Of a DNA stretch of 64,000 nt, positions 44,462 to 54,870 are shown in pieces. The notes below the pieces were generated by a model that was given only the letters and a program-made list of their open reading frames with translations, did not search any database and was not told the DNA's origin. The translations under genes and the position numbers were made by a program. Position 1 is the first letter of the stretch, and each line of letters opens with the position of its first letter. This stretch comes from Haematococcus lacustris (taxonomy: Eukaryota; Chlorophyta; Chlorophyceae; Chlamydomonadales; Haematococcaceae), in the NCBI GenBank assembly GCA_030144725.1, contig JASKMD010000003.1, positions 3,346,286 to 3,410,285 on the forward strand, read 5' to 3'.

Positions 44462-45280
44462 CGCCGCTACGCGTGATTTGTTGATCTTGGCGGCTGTGGA
44501 GTGGAACCTCTTGCGCATGCGGCCTGCCATGGCCAGCAGCACCTCCCACCCGCCCTCACCCTGCTGCCGCACCTACAAGGACCAGGCAGGCGGGTGTTGA
44601 AGCGGGCTGAGACCCAGCAGCAGGGGCAAGCAGGGATGCCAGGCTGCAGGAGGGGGCCAGCACCACCACCTAGCAGCCCCTGGTTTGTGATCCGTGATCC
44701 TGGCTCCTGCAGAACCTAATGCCTCTGCTGCCGCCCTGCCCCTTCGGCCCCCTCTCAGCCGCCCCACTGACCTCTTGCACGTACTGGGCAGCAGCCCCGA
44801 CCAGCATCTTGGCGTTCATAGGCTGAGCCCACTGCAGTGGGGTGACCAGGTCAGGCAGGTACGCATTGCCCGCCTTCACCGCCGCCATCCACCACGCCAG
44901 GTTGTGTTCAGTGCCAGCAGTCGCCTCTACGACATACGTCACAAACAGCTGCCAGAACGGCTCCAGTTTCTCCACCCACCCCGGCCCCTGCTGACCTCCC
45001 ATGGCTGTGGGGACAGATGCTGTTGGGCTGAGGCTGGCGGGGCGGGGGCTGGAGAGGGCGGAGGGGGTCGTGAGCAGCCTGCGCTGCGCCGTGTTGGCGT
45101 GTAGGCCCACCGCCAGCTGCGCCAGGTCCGCCATGGCGACAGCCCACAGCCTGTCAGTGAGCAGGAAGGCGCAGGCCAGCTCCAGCCGCTGCAGGTCCAG
45201 GGCCAGGCTGGAGGCGGTGAGGGACAACTGGAACACACGGCGGGCGGCGGCTACGCACTCACGCTCGTTCTCGTCCTCCC
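44462..45280 (-). pseudogene. Family B exons a and b, cassette 3
   Basis: Exon a (44772-45280) encodes NERECVAAARRVFQLSLTAS through FLLTDRLWAVAMADLAQLAV to the helical GWVEKLEPFWQLFVTYVVEA and AAQYVQE, ending before GTCAGT. Exon b (44462-44572) encodes VRQQGEGGWEVLLAMAGRMR to a GTAAGG donor. Sequences and splice sites are conserved with copies 4 and 5, and both exons are intact here. The protein is helical, probably soluble, and not recognised. This copy is classed as a pseudogene only because exon c is truncated. Confidence 0.5.
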
Positions 45281-45284
45281 CTGG

Positions 45285-45654
45285 GGAGGGCGGGCAGGCC
45301 TGGGCAGGGCACGGCTGAGCAGGGCTGGGCTTTGATGGTGGTGAAACTTCCAGACACGGCTGGGGGTGTGAGTAGCGTGGGGTGATGGTGGTGGCAGGGT
45401 GGGTCAGGGCTGGCGATGCATGTGTGCAGCAGGGTCAGTGGTGACCGGGCAGTCACCAACCAGTCAGTGCCAGGGATTGAGCTGGGTGTTCCTGATAAGC
45501 CAGCCATATCTGTCATGGTGCTACGGATGCCAGGGGCCAGGCATGAGGAGTTTGTCAGGATCCATGCTGCCGCTGTTGTCCCAGTGCCTAGCAGTGAAGG
45601 GAAGGGGGTAGGAGCAGGTCGCACCCCCGCTAGGCAGAAGCTCATCCCCTAATG
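45285..45654. other. GGGCA-type intron remnant
   Basis: This is the G-rich intron-like sequence upstream of exon a. A plus open stretch at 45480-45650 (MVLRMPGARHEEFVRIHAAA) has a partial relative near 62815, but no family is evident. Confidence 0.3.
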
Positions 45655-45866
45655 CACGCCGGTTCTCAAGCAGTAGTAGCAGCAGGGCTAGAGCACAGCC
45701 CTCCCGCCCCCTTACCTGGGGTCACACCCAGCCCTGGCCAGCGCCCCACAGCAGCAGTGGCACTGGATATTGAGGAATTGCAGCAGGCTGCAGGCAGTCA
45801 GGCAGCAGGCGTTGCACGGGTGGGGCAGGTGGGGGGCGCCAGGCAGCGATGTGTGAACATTGTGTG
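45655..45866. repeat. Dispersed exon-bearing repeat, copy 2
   Basis: It is homologous to 37845-38140 (plus frame SPGQRPTAAVALDIEELQQA; minus frame LLQFLNIQCHCCCGALARAG). Confidence 0.5.
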
Positions 45867-46005
45867 AGCCCAGCACAGAACCTTACCGCTGCTTAATTGA
45901 GAGCCATGCATCCTGGTCACATAACTACAATGGCGCAAAACTCATTGCAGGGGCGCATTGCTGAGAACCATAGACATGTGCATCCGTCGCTGAGCCCATC
46001 CAAGG
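45867..46005 (+). promoter_or_regulatory. Orphan family A 5' flank
   Basis: The sequence matches 55875-56010 and 63832-63980 (GAGCCCAGCACAGAA, then GAGCCATGCATCCTGG), the upstream region of family A genes. Instead of the leader and gene, a CCCCG satellite begins at 46006. A family A gene was therefore probably lost here or never copied. Confidence 0.6.
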
Positions 46006-47346
46006 CCGCCCCGCCCCGCCCCGCCCCGCCCCGCCCCGCCCCGCCCCGCCCCGCCCCGCCCCGCCCCGCCCCGCCCCGCCCCGCCCCGCCCCGCCCCGCC
46101 CCGCCCCGCCCCGCCCCGCCCCGCCCCGCCCCGCCCCGCCCCGCCCCGCCCCGCCCCGCCCCGCCCCGCCCCGCCCCGCCCCGCCCCGCCCCGCCCCGCC
46201 CCGCCCCGCCCCGCCCCGCCCCGCCCCGCCCCGCCCCGCCCCGCCCCGCCCCGCCCCGCCCCGCCCCGCCCCGCCCCGCCCCGCCCCGCCCCGCCCCGCC
46301 CCGCCCCGCCCCGCCCCGCCCCGCCCCGCCCCGCCCCGCCCCGCCCCGCCCCGCCCCGCCCCGCCCCGCCCCGCCCCGCCCCGCCCCGCCCCGCCCCGCC
46401 CCGCCCCGCCCCGCCCCGCCCCGCCCCGCCCCGCCCCGCCCCGCCCCGCCCCGCCCCGCCCCGCCCCGCCCCGCCCCGCCCCGCCCCGCCCCGCCCCGCC
46501 CCGCCCCGCCCCGCCCCGCCCCGCCCCGCCCCGCCCCGCCCCGCCCCGCCCCGCCCCGCCCCGCCCCGCCCCGCCCCGCCCCGCCCCGCCCCGCCCCGCC
46601 CCGCCCCGCCCCGCCCCGCCCCGCCCCGCCCCGCCCCGCCCCGCCCCGCCCCGCCCCGCCCCGCCCCGCCCCGCCCCGCCCCGCCCCGCCCCGCCCCGCC
46701 CCGCCCCGCCCCGCCCCGCCCCGCCCCGCCCCGCCCCGCCCCGCCCCGCCCCGCCCCGCCCCGCCCCGCCCCGCCCCGCCCCGCCCCGCCCCGCCCCGCC
46801 CCGCCCCGCCCCGCCCCGCCCCGCCCCGCCCCGCCCCGCCCCGCCCCGCCCCGCCCCGCCCCGCCCCGCCCCGCCCCGCCCCGCCCCGCCCCGCCCCGCC
46901 CCGCCCCGCCCCGCCCCGCCCCGCCCCGCCCCGCCCCGCCCCGCCCCGCCCCGCCCCGCCCCGCCCCGCCCCGCCCCGCCCCGCCCCGCCCCGCCCCGCC
47001 CCGCCCCGCCCCGCCCCGCCCCGCCCCGCCCCGCCCCGCCCCGCCCCGCCCCGCCCCGCCCCGCCCCGCCCCGCCCCGCCCCGCCCCGCCCCGCCCCGCC
47101 CCGCCCCGCCCCGCCCCGCCCCGCCCCGACCCGCCCCGCCCCGCCCCGCCCCGCCCCGCCCCGCCCCGCCCCGCCCCGCCCCGCCCCGCCCCGCCCCGCC
47201 CCGCCCCGCCCCGCCCCGCCCCGCCCCGCCCCGCCCCGCCCCGCCCCGCCCCGCCCCGCCCCGCCCCGCCCCGCCCCGCCCCGCCCCGCCCCGCCCCGCC
47301 CCGCCCCGCCCCGCCCCGCCCCGCCCCGCCCCGCCCCGCCCCGCCC
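46006..47346. repeat. CCCCG pentanucleotide satellite
   Basis: About 268 units of CCCCG are almost pure, with a single CCCGA unit near 47129. The minus strand is (CGGGG)n with four-G runs, a strong G-quadruplex motif. Open frames across it are artefacts. Confidence 0.97.
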
Positions 47347-47465
47347 CGACCCGACCCGACCCGACCCGACCCGACCCGACCCGACCCGACCCGACCCGAC
47401 CCGACCCGACCCGACCCGACCCGACCCGACCCGACCCGACCCGACCCGACCCGACCCGACCCGAC
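47347..47465. repeat. CCCGA variant block at satellite edge
   Basis: About 24 units of CCCGA are contiguous with the CCCCG array. The isolated CCCGA unit inside the main array suggests exchange between the two. Confidence 0.95.
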
Positions 47466-48583
47466 CTCACCTACACAGGGTGGTCACACATAGGGGGCTG
47501 GGCAGGCCATGACCATGCCTTGACCCTAGCCCCATGGCCAGCCCCACTGCCCTACTGCCCCCTGCCTGCCCCCCCATGCGCTTGTTAGAATTATCATTTA
47601 GCCCACAGCCCAGCCTGAGCAGGGTCCCCCAGCAGGCAGCCCCTCAGGCCCCTCTCAGTGGCCCAGCAGGTGGCGGCACCAGGAGCTGCACCCTCACTAC
47701 CAGCGACAGGGCCGCAGCACAGCACTCTTGCCCCCTCAGCTGGGGTGGCACCCAGCCCTGGCCAGCGCCCCACAGCAGTGGTGCTGGATGTTGAGGCAGT
47801 GCAGCAGGCTAGAGGCAATCAGGCAGCAGGCAGTGGGCAGGTGGGGCAGGTGGGGGGCTCCGAGCAGCGAGGTGTGACCAGTGCGTACCAGCCCTGACCC
47901 ACAAGCTGGAGCCTGCTGTGCTCCTCAGGGCTCTTGGTGTTGAGCAGGGAGTAGATGGATGTTGGTCAGTGCGGCAACACCGTGGACTAAGCACTCATGT
48001 ACATCTCACTAGGTATTCAGGTCTAAACACTCACCTGCGGTGTCTGTCACTGTCGGCGCTCAAACTGGTCGGCGGGTGTGGCGGTCCCGACCCAACCCAG
48101 GGTATCTTGCGCTTCGACCTGCGACCCACGGACGGTCGCACCCTGTTGAGCCCCAGGCTGCAGCGAGCAACCATGTTCACAGTTAGCGCGCGTGACTTAC
48201 CGCGATAGCCTCCGCTACCCGCCACTAGCGCCTAGTGCGATGCGCAGGCCTGGCACGGATAGGCCGGACCAACGTGTCGTTGTGGGTGACGGTGGTGGTG
48301 ATGCCGGTCGCAGCCACCGGTCCGACTGGCGCTGAAGACGCTGGCCCGAAACGTAAGCCTAGGGCATCCATCACGAGAGTCAAGGGTCTCAAGAGTCTCA
48401 TCCTTCACAGGCCCGTGATGGCAGTATCATCGGTAACATCTGGGCTGCAAGTGTGGTGCTAGGTAAGCGTGGTGTCTCTCATCTCTGTGCGTTTTGCTGC
48501 ACCGCCCTGCGCTGTAAAATTCTTAAAGACCGATTTGAGTTTATCAGGGGTGCGGCCAATGGCGAGGGTGATGCTGCAGTCAA
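47466..48583. other. Dispersed repeat copy 3 and upstream block
   Basis: 47468-47620 matches 33650-33790. 47628-47910 is the third copy of the exon-bearing repeat. 47990-48400 corresponds to the block upstream of other family A flanks (CGGTCGCAGCCACCGGT also near 63720), but its ADPWK exon is not recognisable. No gene is called. Confidence 0.45.
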
Positions 48584-48902
48584 AGACAGCCATGCATCAC
48601 CACAACACTGGCCAGCGATGCGAAACACACTGAAAGGGCGCATTGCACGGCAGTCATGGTGCTTTGTTTACCGTACACGACACGCCTGGTATCTGTGAAG
48701 CGCATAGAAGGTCATCGCACAACCCAGTTGCAGGGCTCGATATCCAGAGCTGACTCTCTGCGATGACGCCTTGGAGCAGGTCAGTCTGGTCAGTCAGATG
48801 GAGCACCAGCAGTCACTAGTTCTGCAGCGCCCATCATCATGTTGCATTGCTTGATGCATCATCTTGCATTGCTTTGCTGTCTTTCGTGATGATGTAGGCC
48901 TA
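48584..48902 (+). promoter_or_regulatory. 5' flank and leader of family A copy 4
   Basis: This is a shortened version of the common upstream block. The potential leader intron is longer here (GT at 48780, AG at 48897, 118 bases) because of a local duplication of TTGCATTGCTT. ATGTAG lies at 48892-48897. Confidence 0.45.
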
Positions 48903-50561
48903 ATGGAGTATTCGTCAGCAGGCGACGTGAACAAGGGCCAGCAATTGCCAGGCTTGCAAGGCCTGCCAGAGCAAATCCTAGATGCAGTCCTGTGCCACCT
49001 GGATGCACGCAGCCGGCTGCAAGTCTTCAGGACCAGCAAGCTCCTGGCTACAGCTCTGCTGCGAGTAGTTCCAAGGATCCAGCTCACCTACCCAACCCAG
49101 CATGACGTCATTGGGCAACACCTTCGTGAGCTGGCTCCCTTCCTGACTGAGGCCCTGCAGAAGAGGCAGCAACCAAAGCTGCACCTCACACTGCAGCCAG
49201 CCAGTTGCCACACAAATGCAATCAGGCAACGTCACAGAGCGGAGCCAGCTGCTGCAGCATCAGATGCGGCTCGTCTGGTTGCCCGGATGCTGGGGGCAGT
49301 GCCGCTGTGTGGGGCAGTTGACAGCCTGACTATAAAATGGCATTACTCGGATCTTCCTTGGGAGCCTGAGTTCAGTGCAGCCCTGGCCGCTTCCTTCCCC
49401 TTCCTCACGAGCCTGACCATCCGAGCGGCCAGGATGAGCATAGGTCACTTGGCAAACCCCCTGCTGTTGCCACGGCTGCTGCACCTGGACATCGATGGCA
49501 TCACCATCACACATAAAGGCCAGCTTGGCAGGTCTCCCTTCATTGGCAGCAGGCTGCAGACACTCAGCCTGAATGCTGACGTTGACGTGGACGGGGAGGA
49601 TGAGTTCCTGTATGGACTGGTGCCTTTACCCCGCACCCTTATTCAGCTGGTAGTGAGCGGTAGTTTCTCAGATCAACGGGATTGGGTCTTACTGGCAGCG
49701 GCTGTGAGCAGCTTGACACAGTTGCAGCAGCTAACGCACACGGATGAGAACAGAGGTTTGTATGAGAGTGGGCCAGGGCCCATGGCACTGCTGTCAGCGC
49801 TGGCCCACCTACCCAGCCTGCACACTCTGCAGATGTCTGAATATGTGGTGAGCCAGGAGCAGCTGGGCGCCTTGCTGGCTCTCACCCAGATCACCAGCCT
49901 GCATGTGGATCGCTTCTCAGGCCTAACCTCCTCCTGGGCCAGCACAGCCTGCAGCTGGAGGCAGCTGGAGGTGCACAAGATGGACTGGGACTCAGCCGCC
50001 TACCTGCCCCTGCACAGCCTTACTCACCCTCTGCACCTGGATCATATGGTAGGGAACATGATGGAGGACTTCGCATTGGGGAGCATGGGAATGGAGGACA
50101 TTGAAGAACCGAGTATTGAGTTGCTGGGTGAAGCTGAGCTCAACCTGTGTGTCCGCAACACGGCGGGGCTGGTGCTGGATGGGGGCATGTTATTGGGCAA
50201 GGCCACTGTGGACCTACTGACTGAGCAATACCTCAGCCACAGCCGCAGCACTGCCCAGCAGCCCCTTCACCCCACTGTGGCCAGCAGCAGCAGCCACTCA
50301 GGGTCCAGCACCAGCCTGGCCAGCAGCAGCAGCCCTGAGGGGCACATCACGGCAGGGGGGCCAGGCAGCAGCTCTGGGCAGGGCGGGCAGCAGGGGTCAG
50401 CAGTGGGGGCCCAACCTCTCATGCAGCGCCTGGGCCGTGACGTGCAGGTGTTGCGCATCAAAGCGCAGGGACTGAGCAAATATTGTCTTTCCTCAGCCAA
50501 CCAGCAAGCCCTAGCTGTCCTGTTCCCAAATGCAGAGATTGTGTTTGCCAAGAGGCGGTAG
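48903..50561 (+). CDS. F-box-like/LRR protein, family A copy 4
   Basis: I start at 48903 (MEYSSAGDVNKGQQ), homologous to the other copies. The frame is open upstream to an ATG at 48864, but that would translate the conserved leader. The product is about 552 residues. It has the F-box-like segment (LQGLPEQILDAVLCHLDARS), LRRs (FPFLTSLTIRAARMS, SRLQTLSLNADVDV, LPSLHTLQMSEYVV), an acidic insertion (MMEDFALGSMGMEDIEE), LLTEQYLSH and a Ser-rich linker with QALAVLFPNAEIVF at the end. No frame break is visible. Substrate-adaptor function is inferred. Confidence 0.8.
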   Translation: MEYSSAGDVNKGQQLPGLQGLPEQILDAVLCHLDARSRLQVFRTSKLLATALLRVVPRIQLTYPTQHDVIGQHLRELAPFLTEALQKRQQPKLHLTLQPASCHTNAIRQRHRAEPAAAASDAARLVARMLGAVPLCGAVDSLTIKWHYSDLPWEPEFSAALAASFPFLTSLTIRAARMSIGHLANPLLLPRLLHLDIDGITITHKGQLGRSPFIGSRLQTLSLNADVDVDGEDEFLYGLVPLPRTLIQLVVSGSFSDQRDWVLLAAAVSSLTQLQQLTHTDENRGLYESGPGPMALLSALAHLPSLHTLQMSEYVVSQEQLGALLALTQITSLHVDRFSGLTSSWASTACSWRQLEVHKMDWDSAAYLPLHSLTHPLHLDHMVGNMMEDFALGSMGMEDIEEPSIELLGEAELNLCVRNTAGLVLDGGMLLGKATVDLLTEQYLSHSRSTAQQPLHPTVASSSSHSGSSTSLASSSSPEGHITAGGPGSSSGQGGQQGSAVGAQPLMQRLGRDVQVLRIKAQGLSKYCLSSANQQALAVLFPNAEIVFAKRR

Positions 50562-51163
50562 AACATTGCAAGGCTGTGTGCCCTCCCTGCTACCCCACAC
50601 TGCATCATGATGGCACGCAAGTTGGTTGGAGTGGGCTGAGGTGTGCCGGGAGGTGCGGTGGCATTGCCATGATGTGCCGTGGTCATGTGCTGGGTAGTGA
50701 TGGTGGACTGATGGTGGTGTAGTGATGCGCGGTGTGCCCTGCATGACACAGGACAAACCTGTAGTGTCAGCCAGTGGATGCCTCATGTACCCTTCATTCC
50801 CCGCTTGCCTCAACTACCACCTTCCACACCCCAAAGCTTGGATGCATGGTAGGATTTCCCGTTGTTCATGCGCATGCCTGGATGTCTTGGGCCAGCTCCC
50901 AAAGGGCTGTCAGGTGTCGGCATGACAAGGCATTGCTTGCTGTCTTGGGCCGGCTCTCATAGGGCTGTTAGGTGTCGGCATTGCTTGCATTCTTCTGAAG
51001 CTAGGCGCTTTAAGTCTGGAGGTCCAAAATTAGTTCTTGAGTTCTATATCTATTTGGGATTGTATGTGGGTAGCGGGTATGTGGGTAGCAGTAGCAGCGA
51101 GTCCCTGCACTACTGGCGGTATTAACGACATTCGTAACTACTGTTACACCCACCTCTCTCTCT
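50562..51163. other. Shared 3' flank of family A copy 4
   Basis: This non-coding flank is collinear with 3035-3630. It contains a small internal duplication of the TGGGCC(A/G)GCTC...GGGCTGT segment at 50885-50980. Confidence 0.5.
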
Positions 51164-52386
51164 CAGGCGCTCCCAACATGGGGTTGGTAATATGCATGCA
51201 AGTACTCTCTCAATACTGTATCGTTTTCGATAGCGTTTGGCACATTGGTAGCTGCAAATCAATGCGCGTCATCTGACCATCAGCGCAAGCCATTGGAGTT
51301 TTTGCTCGCGTACTGCCACATGTGCCCGCGAACAAACCACAGCGGCGATATGGGTCTCCTTGGCACGGTGAGCCACATCGCTGTGACCCCATCTACCTAG
51401 CGCAGTGAGCGGGTTGTGCACACATGGAATGTCCGGCAAACACCCATCGCGATGCCTGCCGGGCGTGCAGGGCGCCTAGACGGGGTGATTGAAACATATC
51501 TCCATGCTCGCTTCCGCCGTATACACCAGTTGGGTCGGCGCACACTAAGGTATCACCGGCTTACACCCACCCTCCTCCACTGTGTCCTCCACTGTGTTGC
51601 ACCCGCTGCATCCACAGGAAAATGGCCATGGAATGTTTGTTCTATACCCATTGGCGCATCTATTGAAACAAACCGCACGATAAACAGCCCAGGCCTCTAT
51701 CAGTTTGACATCTTCAAAGTGACATCATGTTCTCCAAGCAGAATCAGGGCTACGGGGTGGTGGGGTGGCAGTTGAGCTATGAAACTTTGCACGCAGGTGG
51801 ATGGCATGTAGGGGAGTGTAACTCTCAGAGGAGCCGAGTTCAAACTCGGTCATGGTGTGGAGTTGTGTGTATGACTGCATGGCCCCGGTCCTGAGATCGG
51901 CTAAGGGAGTTGGGGGTCTCCGACCAAAGTGAGCTTTTGGCTTATCTGAGTATGAGCGTTTGTAACACTATCCTAGAGGAGCTTAACCTAGTAAGTAGCA
52001 TGTTGTGAGTCCAAATGGCCGAGCTGTGGCATTGCCGTTTAGTTATGGGGGGGAAGTGGGCTCATTGCCACATGCCCGCAATCGTTTTCCGATCCGACTG
52101 CTGCTGCCGACGCGCATGCTCATGTAGAGCAGCCTAAGCGACGCGGGCGGTTAAAGCGACGACTATGTGCTCCGCAACGGCTCAAATTTGAATTTCTAAC
52201 TTTGATGCTTTGCTGTGCACGGCCTACTCAGTGTATATCAATTTTGGATGGGTGAAAGGTAGCTGGCAGGGTTGGCTACATTGTGAATCATCTAGCATAC
52301 TATTTGGCGCAGTGAGTGCAGAGTTACAGCCGTCCTACTACCAGGGGTCGGTTTCCTGTCATTTTTAAACAGTTGGGAGCGCCTGA
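51164..52386. mobile_element. hAT-like insertion, 1223 bp
   Basis: The perfect 14-bp inverted termini are CAGGCGCTCCCAAC and its inverse, extending to 15 with the adjoining T and A. It interrupts the conserved 3' flank: cassette 1 has the empty version at 3620-3650. Flanking CTCTCTC direct repeats are compatible with a 7-8-bp target duplication, but the site is low-complexity. CAGG termini and this duplication size suggest hAT. A 119-codon plus frame (51416-51775) has no recognisable domain. It is probably non-autonomous and unrelated in sequence to the element at 41903. Confidence 0.75.
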
Positions 52387-52877
52387 CTCTCTCCCCAGCC
52401 AGCTAGGTAGCACAGTTTGTATTTATTACTCGTAGTCTGTGTCCAACCACGACTCTTGCTGTGCCTCCACCCTTATCCCATCACCTACACCCCTCATTCC
52501 AGGTCTCCTTCCCTGTTTCAAGCGAGGTTTACACAGGTACATGGTGGCTCACACAGCAGGCGACGGCTCTCATAAGATGGCACAGAAGAACTCGTGACAC
52601 TGTTGCACCGAAGACGCACTCACCACAAGCTCAGCAGCCTGGCAGCTCCCAGAACTAGAAGTAGCCTCAAGCCTAGCAGCCTGTCAACACCCAGCACTAC
52701 AGGTACCCACCGATATGCCCGTCAACATGTTTGCATCGCCGCACGGTGGTCTGAACTGCACAACGTGCCAGCTGATGGAGCAAGGGCAGCATCAGCCGCA
52801 CCGCGATCTGAGACAGTGTGGCTATTACCTGCTACGGTTAGGCGGGGAGGTCAGCGCAACCGGTGGCGGTGCGCTCG
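52387..52877. other. Intergenic between family A and B, cassette 4
   Basis: This resumes the conserved flank after the insertion (GTATTTATTACTCGTAGTC at about 52420, also at 3670). No gene is seen. Confidence 0.45.
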
Positions 52878-54870
52878 TCAGACATCGCTAGGTTCCTTAC
52901 TTCCTGGACGTATCCAATGCCTCACTGCCCTTGCGCGACGCCTGTGCCGCCGCTGCCGCTGATGCCGCAGCTTGCGCCCTCGCCTGACCATGTCTCGTCT
53001 GCTGAGCTGAGTGCTGAGTGTTGCTGTGCCTGACAGCACGTTGACTTTGGTCAACACCGCTTCGCACGCCTTGGCCACATCGCTAGCTTGCTGCGGCTGG
53101 GCTGCGGCAGCGGCTGCGATGTCCATGTACGGGCAGTGCGCGATGCAGTCGTAGCTGTTTGTCTGCCGCATGGTCATTATGGCGCGCTGGCATGCCGCCA
53201 GGCTTTCACCTGAGCACAGACTTAGCACTCCTGCCGCCTGGCAGCCAACCACCACCGCCAACATCTGCTTCAAGCCCTGCAACACCTCTGATCCCGGGCC
53301 TTTCAGCCTGACCTGACCGGCTGCAGCCAGGTGCGGGGCAACAGGTTCAAGCCCCTGTACCCCTGCTCCTGCTGCTGTTACTGAGCCTGCTGCTGCTGCT
53401 GCTGCTCCTGACCCTGCTGCTGCTCCTGCTGCAGTAGCACCTGGCTCAGGACTGGATGACTGGTTTGCAGCTTGTGTTGCAGCATCATGCACGCCGCCCA
53501 TGTGCTGTGACGCAGCTGTTGGCTGGGACAGCACAGGCTCAGCAGCTGCACCCGCCCCTGCAGCCCCAGCACCAGTCACAGCCCCAGCCGCACCTGATGC
53601 TCCCTGGGCAGGCTCAGCTGCTGCAGCTGCACCTGGGGAGGAGGGGTTGACAGCAACAGGAGGGGGTGTGACTGCCCTGCTCCCTGAGCCTGCTCCTGCC
53701 CCTGTAGCCCCTGCTGCTGCGCCCCCTGATGCCCCCAGGCCCCCACCTGATGACCCACCTGATGACCACCCTGCTTGATTTGGGCTGACTTGCTCTGCAG
53801 CTGTCACGCCGTTGCCCTGGCTGGTCAAATTGCAGGCGGCGCCCAGCTGCTGGTGCAGTCTCAGGCAGCGTGCCTCCCCTGCTGCCACCAGCGCTTGCAT
53901 CAGGCTGGACACAACCTGGACCAACACAACAGACACAGCAGCGTCAGCAACGCATGTTTCATACTTGTTGTTTCATCATTAGTTCTGGCAGCGTCAGCAA
54001 CAGTAGCAGCAGGACAGGTCACACTTCCCACACATCATGCTCACACCGCCCCCCCCCCCCCCCCCCCCCCCCCATGTCACACTGCCCCATGCGTCACTCC
54101 TTACCGCTACTACGCGTGAGTTGTTGATCTTGACGGCTGTGGAGCGGAACCTCTTGCGCATGCGGCCTGCCATGGCCAGCAGCACCTCCCACCCGCCCTC
54201 CCCCTGCTGCCGCACCTACAAGGACCAGGCAGCCAGGTGTTGGGGTGGGCTGAGACCCAGCAGCAGGGGCAAGCAGGGATGACAGGCACCAGGAGCAGGC
54301 CTTCTTGCCCCAGCATTCTCTGGTGCCTCTTCTGCCGCCCTGCCCCTGCGGCCCCACTGACCTCTTGCACGTACTGGGCAGCAGCCCCGACCAGCATCTT
54401 GGCATTCATAGGCTGAGCCCACTGCAGCGGGGTGACCAGGTCAGGCAGGTACGCATTGCCCGCCTTCACCGCCGCCATCCACCACGCCAGGTTGTGTTCA
54501 GTGCCAGCAGTCGCCTCCACCACATACGACACAAACAGCTGCCAGAACGGCTCCAGCTTCTCCACCCACCCCGACCCCTGTTGACCTCCCATGGCTGTGG
54601 GGCCCGATGCTGTTGGGCTGAGGCTGGCGGGGCGGGGGCTGGAGAGGGCGGAGGGGGTCGTGAGCAGCCTGTGCTGCGCCGTGTTGGCGTGTAGGCCCAC
54701 CGCCAGCTGCGCCAGGTCCGCCATGGCGACAGCCCACAGCCTGTCAGTGAGCAGGAAGGCGCAGGCCAGCTCCAGCCGCTGCAGGTCCAGGGCCAGGCTG
54801 GAGGCGGTGAGGGACAACTGGAACACACGGCGGGCGCCGGCTACGCACTCACGCTCGTTCACATCCTCCC
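52878..54870 (-). CDS. Family B gene, most complete copy (3 exons seen)
   Basis: Exon a lies at 54362-54870 (the exact acceptor could be five bases further in), exon b at 54105-54215 and exon c at 53915 down to 52878. All junctions are GT-AG and in phase. Exon a is helical (VFQLSLTASSLALDLQRLEL, PFWQLFVSYVVEATAGTEHN). Exon b is RQQGEGGWEVLLAMAGRMRK. Exon c starts SSLMQALVAAGEARCLRLHQ, has a long Ala/Gly/Pro linker, then LKQMLAVVVGCQAAGVLSLC and QTNSYDCIAHCPYMDI. The last part is out of phase with the tail of other copies (VNVLSGTATL in place of VNALLGTP), so a small indel altered the C-terminus. The upstream exon near 55200 has stops in the expected phase. No family is recognised. It may be a decaying paralog. 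Confidence 0.45.
54049..54073. repeat. Homopolymer C25
   Basis: A run of 25 C lies in the intron between family B exons b and c. The sister copies read CCACACC-type sequence here, so it is a local expansion or a sequencing artefact. Confidence 0.9.

Noticed and set aside
45897..47588. Frames of 517-563 codons (PRPAP / GRGGA repeats)
   Set aside because: Direct translation of the CCCCG satellite on both strands.
51416..51775. 119-codon plus frame in the hAT-like insertion as a transposase or endonuclease
   Set aside because: No BED, DDE or hATC motif is visible and composition is unremarkable, so it is treated as a chance frame within the element.
51801..51850. tRNA-like A/B boxes or a tRNA-derived SINE head inside the 51164 insertion
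   Set aside because: The CCGAG...CTCGG stem encloses a six-base loop and the B box departs from GWTCRANNC. No acceptor stem forms.
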